Shown here in pieces: positions 18,200 through 25,602 of a stretch of 64,000 bases of DNA (its first letter is position 1; every line of letters begins with the position of its first letter). Location: the NCBI RefSeq assembly GCF_900114675.1, contig NZ_FOZM01000001.1:1240001-1304000 (forward strand). The letters run 5' to 3'. Position numbers and translations under genes: made by a program. The notes beneath the pieces are model-generated. The model had not been told where the DNA came from. It did not search any database and saw only the letters and a list, made by a program, of their open reading frames with translations. The DNA comes from Yoonia litorea (GTDB lineage: Bacteria > Pseudomonadota > Alphaproteobacteria > Rhodobacterales > Rhodobacteraceae).

Positions 18200-18937
18200 A
18201 TGAAAATTGATCCCAAGAATCCCGCCGACCTCTCGGCCCAGATTGCCAAGGCAATCAAGGATGCCATCATCTCCGGCGACCTGCCTGTCGATGAACGGCT
18301 GCCGTCAGAGGCCGAAATGGCCGAGCAATTTGCCGTCTCCCGCCCCACGGTGCGCGAGGCCCTCAAACGGCTTGGCGCACAGTCCCTGATCCGCACGCAG
18401 CGCGGCGCAACAGGCGGCGCTTTCGTCAACCGGTTGCGGTTTGAGGACGCCTACGGACAGCAGATCACCACCTCGACGCTTCTGCTGTCCATGAACGAGG
18501 TCAGCTTCGCGACAGCCTGCGAGGCGCGCTACGCGCTGGAACGGGCCTGCGCGCCCCTGTCGGCGGAACGGCGGACCGCCGATCATCTCGCCACCATGCG
18601 GGCCGAAGCGCACAGGCAATCCCAGCCGGGCCTGACGGATGAGGCATTCTGCGCCTCAGATGTTGCCTTCCACCGTGCGCTTGTCGATGCCGCCTGCAAT
18701 CCGGTGCTGTCCTATCAACTGGCCGGGGCTGTCGAGGCGATGCAGCCCTTGATGAACATGATCACCTTTTCCGCGCGTTCTCGTGAAAAGATCATCGGCT
18801 ATCACAGCGCCATCGCCGACGCGCTTGAGGCACAGGATGCCGCCGGGGCTGACGCCCAACTGGCAGCGCTTGCCGCCTACACGCAAGAGTTGGCGCAGGA
18901 TGTCTTCGCGCAACGCGATGCCGCCAGAAACGGCTGA
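18200..18937 (+). CDS. GntR-family (FCD) transcriptional regulator, probable regulator of the dmdA run
   Basis: 245 residues: an N-terminal winged helix (RLPSEAEMAEQFAVSRPTVREALKRL, about residues 34-59) and a C-terminal FCD ligand-binding domain (about 98-225) with the all-helical FadC pattern, including FHRALVDAACNPVL. The FCD domain usually binds an organic acid or fatty-acid-like ligand. It is divergent from the DUF2182-DUF1326-dinB-dmdA-acuI run and the perfect palindrome touches its start. In Ruegeria pomeroyi, as I recall, a GntR-type gene stands beside dmdA and responds to acrylate; this gene is the obvious counterpart. No Shine-Dalgarno sequence precedes the ATG. Confidence 0.85.
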   Translation: MKIDPKNPADLSAQIAKAIKDAIISGDLPVDERLPSEAEMAEQFAVSRPTVREALKRLGAQSLIRTQRGATGGAFVNRLRFEDAYGQQITTSTLLLSMNEVSFATACEARYALERACAPLSAERRTADHLATMRAEAHRQSQPGLTDEAFCASDVAFHRALVDAACNPVLSYQLAGAVEAMQPLMNMITFSARSREKIIGYHSAIADALEAQDAAGADAQLAALAAYTQELAQDVFAQRDAARNG

Positions 18938-19022
18938 TCTGAAAGTTTTGTGAACCCGTGCCGCATGGTCAAAGGGTTGCGAATCTGCGACTGACACCGC
19001 GCAATCAGCCAAGGGATACGTG

Positions 19023-19625
19023 ATGAAAGCCGCAATCTTTGGAACCGTCACTCTCGCTGCTGCGGCAGGTCTGGGGGTCTACACATGGCAAGCGATGCAG
19101 ACACCGGCACCTTGCGGCGATACCGCCGTTGCGGGTGCAGCCATCGGCGGACCATTCGAGCTTGTCTCTGAAACCGGTGAAACGGTCACAGAGGCCGAGG
19201 TGATCACCAAGCCCACGCTGATCTACTTTGGTTATACATTCTGCCCCGACGTCTGCCCGCTGGATGCGATGCGCAACGCACAGGCGGCCTATATTCTTGA
19301 AGACGAAGGGATCGACATCGGCACCGCCTTCATCACCGTCGATCCCGCACGCGACACCGTCGAGGTGGTGCGCGAGTTCACCGACAACTTTCACGATGAC
19401 ATGATCGGCCTGACAGGATCACCCGAACAGATCCGCGCCGCCAGTCAGGCCTATCGCACCTACTACCGTGTACAGGATGACGACCCCGAGTTCTACCTCG
19501 TCGATCACTCCACCCAGACCTATCTGATGTTCCCCGAGACCGGCTTTGCGACCTTCTTTCGCAATGACACCCCGCCAGAGCGTGTCGCCGAAGTCTCTGC
19601 CTGCTTTATCGACCAGCGCAGCTAG
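19023..19625 (+). CDS. SCO1/SenC family copper-binding thioredoxin-like protein
   Basis: 200 residues; an N-terminal membrane anchor and periplasmic thioredoxin fold. The copper site is complete: CxxxC (FCPDVCP) and the distant His in DHSTQTYLM. SCO proteins deliver copper to the CuA centre of cytochrome c oxidase. Start chosen at ATG with AAGGGA 6 bp upstream rather than the adjacent GTG. hemN follows after 63 bp. Confidence 0.9.
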   Translation: MKAAIFGTVTLAAAAGLGVYTWQAMQTPAPCGDTAVAGAAIGGPFELVSETGETVTEAEVITKPTLIYFGYTFCPDVCPLDAMRNAQAAYILEDEGIDIGTAFITVDPARDTVEVVREFTDNFHDDMIGLTGSPEQIRAASQAYRTYYRVQDDDPEFYLVDHSTQTYLMFPETGFATFFRNDTPPERVAEVSACFIDQRS

Positions 19626-19640
19626 GATTTTTGCAAGGAC

Positions 19641-19654
19641 TTGATCTGGCGCAA
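19641..19654 (+). promoter_or_regulatory. Possible FnrL box before hemN
   Basis: TTGATCTGGCGCAA matches the alphaproteobacterial FNR consensus TTGAT-N4-ATCAA at 8 of 10 positions. It lies 34 bp before the hemN start. HemN-type genes are commonly under FnrL control. A perfect 12-bp palindrome (CTGTCATGACAG, 19673-19684) also lies just before the ATG. The match is degenerate in the right half. Confidence 0.4.
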
Positions 19655-19688
19655 ATACGGCGCTGCGGCATCCTGTCATGACAGTGCC

Positions 19689-21038
19689 ATGACAAACCTT
19701 GATGATATGCGCCGATTGGGCCTCTTTGACGCCCGCGTGCCCCGTTACACCAGTTATCCGCCAGCAACTGCGTTCTCCCCGCAGACGGATCAGGCGTTTC
19801 AGACGGCATCGCTTCAGGCGCTCGACCCCGCCGTCCCGGTCTCTGTCTATGTCCACATCCCCTTCTGCGAACGCCTGTGCTGGTTCTGTGCCTGCCGCAC
19901 ACAAGGCACCACAACGCTCAAACCTGTAGCCAACTACCTGCAAGTGGTCCTCAAGGAACTCGCCCTGCTTCGCGACACCCTCCCGCAAGGGGTGCGGATG
20001 GGACAGATGCACTGGGGCGGCGGAACGCCGACGATCCTCCCGCCAGAGATGATCAGAACGCTGGCAAAAGCCGTCAAGGACGTCATCCCGCCTGCGGAAA
20101 ACTTCAGCTTCTCGGTCGAGATCGACCCGACACTTGTCGACGAAGCCAAGATTGCAGCGCTGGCCGAAATGGGCATGACCCGCGCCAGCATCGGCATTCA
20201 GGACTTCGCAACCGACGTGCAAGAAGCGATCGGGCGCAAGCAGAGCTTTGCCCAGACCCGCGCTTGCGTTGAAACATTGCGCGCCGCCGGGATTACTTCT
20301 TTGAACGCTGATCTGGTCTACGGCCTGCCATACCAGACACCGGGCAAGCTGGCCGATACCATCGCCAAGGTCTCTGCCCTTGACCCCGACCGGATCGCGC
20401 TTTTCGGCTACGCCCATGTCCCGACGTTTTCAAAGCGCCAGAAGCTGATCCCTGACGACGCGCTGCCAAAAGAGGAAGAGCGCTACCACCTTGCTCGGCA
20501 GGCCGCGAATGCCTTTACCGGATCGGGCTATACCGCCATCGGGATCGATCACTTTGGCAAACCCGAAGACAGCCTGACACGTGCCGCCAAATCCGGCCAC
20601 TTGCGGCGCAACTTCCAAGGCTACACCGATGATACCTGCCCGACCCTGATCGGGATCGGCGCATCATCGATCTCGCAATTTGCCGAAGGCTACATCCAGA
20701 ACGCTGCCGCAACAGCCGCCTACATCGAACGGATCGAGGCGGGACAGCTTGCCGGCCACCGCGGCTATGCCATGACAGAGACCGACCGGCTTCATGCACA
20801 GGCGATCAACATGCTGATGTGCGACTTTGAAATCGACCTGACGGCCCTTGCCAGCCACCCTCAGGCCGCAACACTCACCTCAATCCACGAGGCCCTGCTG
20901 AAAGACTTCGCGGGCTATGTGACAAGGTCTGGCGACAAGATCAGCATCACACCGCAAGGGCGCGCCCTGACGCGGATTATCGCACAGCGCTATGACGGAT
21001 TCAGCAGCATCGCAGCGCAATACTCGCAAGCCTCTTGA
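19689..21038 (+). CDS. hemN: Oxygen-independent coproporphyrinogen III oxidase
   Basis: Radical SAM enzyme that decarboxylates coproporphyrinogen III to protoporphyrinogen IX without oxygen, in haem and bacteriochlorophyll synthesis. 449 residues. The iron-sulfur motif is in HIPFCERLCWFCAC (CxxxCxxC plus one further cysteine, as in HemN), then GGGTPT and the conserved SIGIQDF. The opening YTSYPPATAF and this length separate it from the shorter HemW-type homologues. Start placed at the ATG 51 bp before the HIPFC region would otherwise be too long; upstream codons lack a ribosome-binding site. Confidence 0.92.
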   Translation: MTNLDDMRRLGLFDARVPRYTSYPPATAFSPQTDQAFQTASLQALDPAVPVSVYVHIPFCERLCWFCACRTQGTTTLKPVANYLQVVLKELALLRDTLPQGVRMGQMHWGGGTPTILPPEMIRTLAKAVKDVIPPAENFSFSVEIDPTLVDEAKIAALAEMGMTRASIGIQDFATDVQEAIGRKQSFAQTRACVETLRAAGITSLNADLVYGLPYQTPGKLADTIAKVSALDPDRIALFGYAHVPTFSKRQKLIPDDALPKEEERYHLARQAANAFTGSGYTAIGIDHFGKPEDSLTRAAKSGHLRRNFQGYTDDTCPTLIGIGASSISQFAEGYIQNAAATAAYIERIEAGQLAGHRGYAMTETDRLHAQAINMLMCDFEIDLTALASHPQAATLTSIHEALLKDFAGYVTRSGDKISITPQGRALTRIIAQRYDGFSSIAAQYSQAS

Positions 21039-21102
21039 ACGGTTGAAACCAAACCGTTCCGCTCCACGTTAAGGCCTCGTAGATCATCGCAGGAGCGGCC
21101 CA

Positions 21103-21450
21103 ATGGACATTCTCAACATTCTCTTTGCCCTCGCCAGTATCGGTCTAGGCGTCTTTGGCTGGCTTGCACCGAAATACACCATGGGACAGCTGGATATGTC
21201 CGGCGGCGACTCGACCATGGCCTTGTCAGAGGTCCGCGCCTCAGCCGGGGCGCTTTTCGTGGGCATGGGGGTCGGTGCACTTTTGATCGGCACACCGACC
21301 GCCTACGCAATGCTCGGGTTTTGCTGGTGTGGTGCCGCAGTGGGGCGGGCAACCTCGCTGGTCATTGACGGACGTTTCAAAAAGAAATGGATCTATTTCA
21401 TCGTCGAGGCCGCCGTGGGCGTGCCAGCGGTATTTCTCAACCTCGCATAG
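21103..21450 (+). CDS. Small membrane protein, DUF4345-like
   Basis: 115 residues with four hydrophobic stretches. The pattern (LAPKYTMGQ, then EVRASAGALFVGMGVGALLIG and RATSLVIDG) resembles the DUF4345 family of four-helix inner-membrane proteins. No catalytic motif is visible. It has AGGAGCGG-type ribosome-binding bases just before the start. Function unknown. Confidence 0.65.
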   Translation: MDILNILFALASIGLGVFGWLAPKYTMGQLDMSGGDSTMALSEVRASAGALFVGMGVGALLIGTPTAYAMLGFCWCGAAVGRATSLVIDGRFKKKWIYFIVEAAVGVPAVFLNLA

Positions 21451-21552
21451 TCAATCGCCCGTCGCAGCAGGGATCATCGGACAACTGAGGACTCGCACGC
21501 GCACCCCTCACCTGCGCAGGATGGTCCTTTGTCGCAGTCGCATGCCTCAGGC

Positions 21553-21577
21553 GGAACGATCGTTGCGCCGCGCCGTT
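21553..21577 (+). promoter_or_regulatory. Candidate EcfG-type promoter
   Basis: GGAAC at 21553-21557, 16 nt, then CGTT at 21574-21577. This is the exact consensus of the alphaproteobacterial general-stress sigma factor EcfG (GGAAC-N16/17-CGTT). The implied start site lies about 25 bp before the ATG of the following gene. The motif can occur by chance in GC-rich DNA. Confidence 0.4.
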
Positions 21578-21608
21578 TGATCGCGGAACGCAAATGCAAG
21601 AGGACCAA

Positions 21609-22058
21609 ATGAAAAAGAAGATGAGCATGATCACTCTGGCCGCAACACTTTGCGCCAGCACCGCATTGGCGACCGACGGCACAAGCCTGCAAGTGGCCAT
21701 CAGCGATGAACACGGACCCTACGTCGAAGCAGGCAACGGCCTGCCGGTCTATATGTTCGACACCCGCATCGGCGCAGGCGACGGGCAGACACCACTTGAT
21801 TCCTGCAACGCCCGCTGCCTTGGCGAATGGCCCCTTGTCACCGTGGACGGTGATCTGGTTGTGGATGATGAAATGGACAGCCAACTCGCTGCCACTGTGA
21901 TGTGGGAAGGCGAGGAAGTCGCGATCTACAATTCAAATGCCTTGTTCTATTTCTACCGCGACACCGCCGAGGGCGAACCGATTGGCCACGGAATCCGCAG
22001 CTTTGGCGGACGCTGGTATCTGATTGCGCCGGATGGCACGGCGATTTCTACCGATTGA
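21609..22058 (+). CDS. Secreted repeat/COG4315-like protein
   Basis: About 149 residues with a signal peptide (MKKKMSMITLAATLCASTALA). The body shows the family pattern GLPVYMFDTRIGAG ... DSCNARCLGEWPLV and a second repeat with VAIYNSNALFYFYRDTAEGEPIGHG. Proteins with this repeated motif (Pfam Lipoprotein_15, secreted repeat) have no fixed function; some are associated with stress or copper. Start chosen at the ATG with AGAGGA upstream. A candidate stress promoter precedes it. Confidence 0.78.
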   Translation: MKKKMSMITLAATLCASTALATDGTSLQVAISDEHGPYVEAGNGLPVYMFDTRIGAGDGQTPLDSCNARCLGEWPLVTVDGDLVVDDEMDSQLAATVMWEGEEVAIYNSNALFYFYRDTAEGEPIGHGIRSFGGRWYLIAPDGTAISTD

Positions 22059-22088
22059 GGCCCCAAGGGACACCCGCAGTACAGATAG

Positions 22089-22454
22089 CTAGTTGTCTGC
22101 GATATCATAGCCGGGCAGCCAGGCATTCATCTGCGGGTTCCACAACCCGCACCCGTAGCGCCGCATGGGCGTTGAAACCTTCAAAAGCACGCTGCGCGCC
22201 GCACCAAAGTTCATACTCAGCGCCAAAAGCTTGTCGCCGGTCTGCGCCGACATCCTGTGCTGAGGCGAGGTCCAATAGATCTCGCCCTCGCGGGTCCAGC
22301 CTTTCAGCACAGTACCCAGCGTAGCGACCATCGCGGCGGTGTCGATCTGCTGAACAGCAGCTACATCCTCGCCGTCCAACAGCGCAGCATAGACCGCTAC
22401 ATGATCCTCTTCAGCACCTTCGTGATAGCGCCAGAAACCGATATCAAAACTCAT
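22089..22454 (-). CDS. Hypothetical protein (121 residues)
   Basis: A short cytoplasmic protein, with no signal peptide or transmembrane helix, and no domain I recognise. It begins SFDIGFWRYHEG and ends with NPQMNAWLPGYD, both well-formed soluble stretches. Start at the ATG with GAGGGAG upstream. It follows the SRAP gene by 17 bp on the same strand and is probably cotranscribed with it. Confidence 0.65.
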   Translation of the reverse strand: MSFDIGFWRYHEGAEEDHVAVYAALLDGEDVAAVQQIDTAAMVATLGTVLKGWTREGEIYWTSPQHRMSAQTGDKLLALSMNFGAARSVLLKVSTPMRRYGCGLWNPQMNAWLPGYDIADN

Positions 22455-22471
22455 TTCTTGCTCCCTCACAT

Positions 22472-23110
22472 CTAAACCGCCTCATCCACCACTCCCAGCC
22501 CGTCATCTGGAAAGGGCCTTTGCAGCCGCAGGGCCTCTTCGGTGGGCGCTGACAACCAGTGATCGACAGCTTCAGCGCTGCGCAGGATGACGGGCATCGC
22601 TTTGGGGTGGATTGGTGCAACGACGGCATTCGGCTCTACGGTCAGAAAGGCAAAGATGTCCGCCGTCACCTCGCCCTCCTTGAGCTTTCTCACAGACGTC
22701 CAGTTGGTCCAGATGCCAGCAAAAAAGAGCGTCTTCTGTTCCCCTGTTGGGGCGAACCAGACCACCTCGGGCCGCCCACCCTTCACGGCCTTGTACTCTG
22801 AAAAGCTGGTAAAGGGGACGACGCAGCGATGTGCAGGCCCCAACCACCGCCGCCAGTGCGGCGATTTGGTGTTACGGACGTTCGTGACACCCTTGTCGGT
22901 CTTTTTGCCTTTCAATGCGAAAGCAGGCGACGGCATGCCCCACCGCATCATCCGCATCACGCGGCCATCATCCTCGTGGGTGACGACCGGGGCCGGGTAG
23001 TCTGGATAGATTGCCGGCAAAGACGGCAGATTGCCCGTATCATCGCGCCACAGATTGACCAGATCGGCAATCGCCGATTGGGTCGAGGTCAGAGAATAAA
23101 GGTTGCACAT
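22472..23110 (-). CDS. SRAP-family DNA-protein crosslink protein (YedK/HMCES)
   Basis: Binds abasic sites in single-stranded DNA through a covalent link to the N-terminal cysteine. 212 residues. The key C2 is present (MCNLYSLT), as are HRCVVPFTSFSEYK with the conserved glutamate and IHPKAMPVIL with the histidine. Start chosen at the ATG that exposes this cysteine after methionine removal. The gene is divergent from ssrA. No LexA box was found, but an unusual 11-bp repeat array lies upstream. Confidence 0.9.
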   Translation of the reverse strand: MCNLYSLTSTQSAIADLVNLWRDDTGNLPSLPAIYPDYPAPVVTHEDDGRVMRMMRWGMPSPAFALKGKKTDKGVTNVRNTKSPHWRRWLGPAHRCVVPFTSFSEYKAVKGGRPEVVWFAPTGEQKTLFFAGIWTNWTSVRKLKEGEVTADIFAFLTVEPNAVVAPIHPKAMPVILRSAEAVDHWLSAPTEEALRLQRPFPDDGLGVVDEAV

Positions 23111-23132
23111 GGCCTGATGCCCCCGCTGCACA

Positions 23133-23191
23133 GTGTATGCACAGCCGGTGTACGGGCTGTGTACAGCCTGTGTACAGCATGTGTACGGTAA
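23133..23191. repeat. Helically phased GTGTAC repeat array
   Basis: Five units beginning GTGTA(C/T) start at 23133 (GTGTAT), 23148, 23159, 23170 and 23181. The last four are exactly 11 bp apart, one turn of the helix, with two units reading GTGTACAGC(C/A)T. The array lies between the divergent SRAP gene (start 23110) and the ssrA promoter (-35 at 23202). It could be a binding array for a regulatory protein; it is not a CRISPR and is too short for an iteron origin to be claimed. Confidence 0.7.
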
Positions 23192-23201
23192 TTTCAGGCC
23201 C

Positions 23202-23230
23202 TTGCAGCACCCCGCCCCCCGCCTTATCTA
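23202..23230 (+). promoter_or_regulatory. Probable sigma-70 promoter of ssrA
   Basis: A -35 element TTGCAG and a -10 element TATCTA (23225-23230) are spaced by 17 bp, the optimal distance. The transcription start would be near 23236, just before the tmRNA acceptor piece. The GC-rich spacer is typical of stable RNA promoters. Confidence 0.55.
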
Positions 23231-23234
23231 TAGG

Positions 23235-23553
23235 ATGTCCTTCGGGACTATGGACATAAACGCGCTCGTAATAAGCGGATCGGACCCGGGGGCGGTACCC
23301 GGCGGCTCCACCAAAATCCTTCATTTGGGGATCATGGGGCCGAAACAGGATCGACGAACGTCTAAAGGGGTTTGCTTTGTCTCGGTGAGATACCACCGTT
23401 ATCGGTTCACATAAGCTAGTTGCAAATGACAACAAAGCACCGATGGCACTCGCAGCCTAAGCTGCGCGTAATATCGAAATCTAACTCCTGAGGTTTTGCG
23501 ACCTCAGGCGGGGTTCGCAGGTACCTGGCAACAGAAACCTGCATTTCACACAG
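23235..23553 (+). ncRNA. ssrA: tmRNA, circularly permuted two-piece form (ssrA)
   Basis: Rescues stalled ribosomes and tags the peptide for proteolysis. The tRNA-like 3' half comes first: a 5-bp stem (CCGGG/CCCGG) with a 7-nt loop GGCGGTA, then acceptor CGGCTCC, discriminator A and an encoded CCA ending at 23313. A 22-nt spacer follows. The 5' half starts at 23336 with GGGGCCG, which pairs with the acceptor, and continues with AAACAGGATCGACGAA. The resume codon is GCA at 23422; the tag reads ANDNKAPMALAA and stops at TAA 23458-23460. Hairpins and pseudoknot-like stems follow to about 23553. The outer boundaries are approximate. This permuted layout is characteristic of alphaproteobacteria. 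The loop replaces the usual TTC-containing T loop. Confidence 0.9.
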
Positions 23554-23616
23554 TATTGTTGGGCTGGCCATCGTTTCGCACTTGAAATCAGGCGTCCGCG
23601 TGTCACCTTCTGCGCC

Positions 23617-24273
23617 ATGAATTTGAAGTCTTCTGCCTTTGCTTGCGCGCTTGCCCTTGCCCCTGCGACCACATACGCCTGCGACACTGCGTTGATCCTG
23701 ACAATAGACGTCTCAAACTCGGTCGATGTTGCCGAATATCGCCTCCAGATCGACGGTCTGGCGGATGCCCTGCAGGACCCCGAAATCCGCGACACCATGG
23801 TCCAGACCGGAACAACAGTTGCTGTTGTGCAGTGGTCAGGTGAAGATAAACAAGAAATTTCAATACCTTGGACAGAGGTCAAAACCGTGTTTGATGTTGA
23901 GCGGCTCTCCCAGCAGGCCCGCGCACTTGAACGTGCATTTGTCTTGTCGGACACCGCCCCGGCTGAGGCGATCTATTTTTCGCTGCGGATGTTTGATGAT
24001 GTCCCACAGTGCAACAGGCGCGTCATCGACATCTCAGGCGATGGCACCCCCAACGGCGGTTCAGACGTCAGGGTCGCGCGCAACGCAGCTGAAAGGGCCG
24101 GTGTCACCATCAACGGCATCGCGATTGAGTCTCTCGGTGTCGCGATCACCAATTTCTACCAGTCATCCGTCATCACCCGAAACGGTTTCGTGATGACAGC
24201 CAGAACACACAGAGAATACCCCGCCACCCTTCGCGCGAAGATCCTACGCGAGATCAGCAGGATCTTTGGCTAG
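23617..24273 (+). CDS. DUF1194 (von Willebrand A-like) secreted protein
   Basis: 218 residues. A signal peptide (AFACALALAPATTYA) leads to a vWA-like fold: the metal-ion site DVSNS (DxSxS) follows the first strand, and the later ISGDGTPN supplies the second Mg-binding loop. The residues QCNRRVIDISGDG are typical of DUF1194. It probably binds a partner protein in the periplasm. Its end overlaps the chromate transporter gene by 8 bp. Confidence 0.85.
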   Translation: MNLKSSAFACALALAPATTYACDTALILTIDVSNSVDVAEYRLQIDGLADALQDPEIRDTMVQTGTTVAVVQWSGEDKQEISIPWTEVKTVFDVERLSQQARALERAFVLSDTAPAEAIYFSLRMFDDVPQCNRRVIDISGDGTPNGGSDVRVARNAAERAGVTINGIAIESLGVAITNFYQSSVITRNGFVMTARTHREYPATLRAKILREISRIFG

Positions 24274-25525
24274 TTCCTCACCCAGCTTTGCCGATCTTTG
24301 CCGTGTGTTCGGACGGATCGGTATCCTGTCTTTCGGTGGACCTGCCGCGCAGATTGCGCTGATGCACAAATCGCTCGTCGAAGAGCAGAAATGGCTGACT
24401 GAGGCAGATTTCCTCAAAGCCCTGTCTTTCTGCATGCTTCTGCCCGGTCCCGAGGCAATGCAGCTTGCGACCTACGCAGGCTGGAAACAGCGCGGTGTTG
24501 CCGGCGGGTTGATCGGCGGCGGCCTGTTTGTCCTGCCGGGTGCGATTGTTATCTCTATTCTTGCATATCTCTACTTGAGCTTTGGCGCACTGCCCGTTGT
24601 TCAGGCTGTGTTTTTAGGCATTCAAGCTGCAGTCGTGGTGATTGTCATTGAAGCCTTGATCAAACTGGCGCGCCGCGCACTCATCAGTATCAGGCACCGG
24701 ATCATCGCAATCGCGGCCTTCGTCGCGTTATACGTCTTTGCCGTCCCGTTTCCGCTTGTGATTGCGGTTGCGGCAGTGGTTGCCGCGCTTGGGTCCGGAA
24801 CCGCGCAGCCAGCGCAGACGGTGGCACCCGTTTCGCTGCGCAAATCGGCGCTGATCCTGCTGGTCGGCCTGATCATCTGGGCCATGCCTTTGGTCGTTCT
24901 CTGGCTGCAGGACAGCACCTTTCTCGTCTCGCTTGGCCTTTTCTTTTCAAAGCTTGCGGTCGTGACATTCGGTGGTGCTTACGCGGTTCTGGCATACATG
25001 ACGCAAGAGGTCGTCGTGAATCTGGAATGGCTGACGACGGAACAAATGATCGACGCTTTGGGGCTTGCCGAAACAACGCCAGGGCCGTTGATCCTTGTCA
25101 CACAGTTTGTCGGTATGTTGGCTGGTGCGGCGCAAGGTGGTGCGCAAATGGCCTTCGTTGCAGGGGCATTAACGCTCTGGGTGACATTCGTGCCCTGTTT
25201 CATCTGGATCTTTGCCGGCGCCCCGCTGATTGATTGGCTTGACGGTCAACCGCGCCTGCGAAAGGCATTGGCGGGCGTCATGGCTGCTGTGGTTGGCGTG
25301 ATTGCCAGCCTGTCGCTTTGGTTTGCGTTTCATGTCTTCTTCGGAACGGTCACCCAGTTCAACGCCGGGCCAGTGACGACCTTTATTCCCGATGTGTCTG
25401 ACATCCACCTCAAAGCCGTGGCCCTGTCATTGGTCGCCGCTTATCTGATATTTCGCCGCCAGATGCCTCTTCCTGCGACACTGGCGATCTGCGCTATCCT
25501 GGGTGCGTTCGCGGGTACGCTTTAG
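24266..25525 (+). CDS. chrA: Chromate transporter, long-chain type (ChrA)
   Basis: An inner-membrane protein of 419 residues, made of two homologous CHR halves. Each has the FGG motif near a transmembrane helix: ILSFGGPAAQIALMH in the first half and VTFGGAYAVLAYMTQE in the second. The family exports chromate or related anions. Translation starts at TTG, 3 bp after an AGGA; this overlaps the upstream gene by 8 bp, implying translational coupling. Confidence 0.88.
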   Translation: MASSSPSFADLCRVFGRIGILSFGGPAAQIALMHKSLVEEQKWLTEADFLKALSFCMLLPGPEAMQLATYAGWKQRGVAGGLIGGGLFVLPGAIVISILAYLYLSFGALPVVQAVFLGIQAAVVVIVIEALIKLARRALISIRHRIIAIAAFVALYVFAVPFPLVIAVAAVVAALGSGTAQPAQTVAPVSLRKSALILLVGLIIWAMPLVVLWLQDSTFLVSLGLFFSKLAVVTFGGAYAVLAYMTQEVVVNLEWLTTEQMIDALGLAETTPGPLILVTQFVGMLAGAAQGGAQMAFVAGALTLWVTFVPCFIWIFAGAPLIDWLDGQPRLRKALAGVMAAVVGVIASLSLWFAFHVFFGTVTQFNAGPVTTFIPDVSDIHLKAVALSLVAAYLIFRRQMPLPATLAICAILGAFAGTL

Positions 25526-25602
25526 GCGGTTGACGCAGCTTCCCCTTTTCACTCCCATCGAATCCCTTATGCTGAGTTTCAAGCAGAGGAGAGATCGGTC
25601 CC

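Noticed and set aside
21037..21059. Hairpin after hemN as terminator
   Set aside because: 8-bp arms are perfect, but there is no T-tract; left unassigned.
23133..23191. CRISPR interpretation of the 11-bp repeats
   Set aside because: Units are too short, there are no spacers and no cas genes.
23133..23414. Short open frame through the GTGTAC repeats and ssrA
   Set aside because: Reads through repeats and an RNA gene; no ribosome-binding site.
23040..23435. Open frame antisense to ssrA
   Set aside because: Overlaps the tmRNA and the SRAP start; shadow frame.
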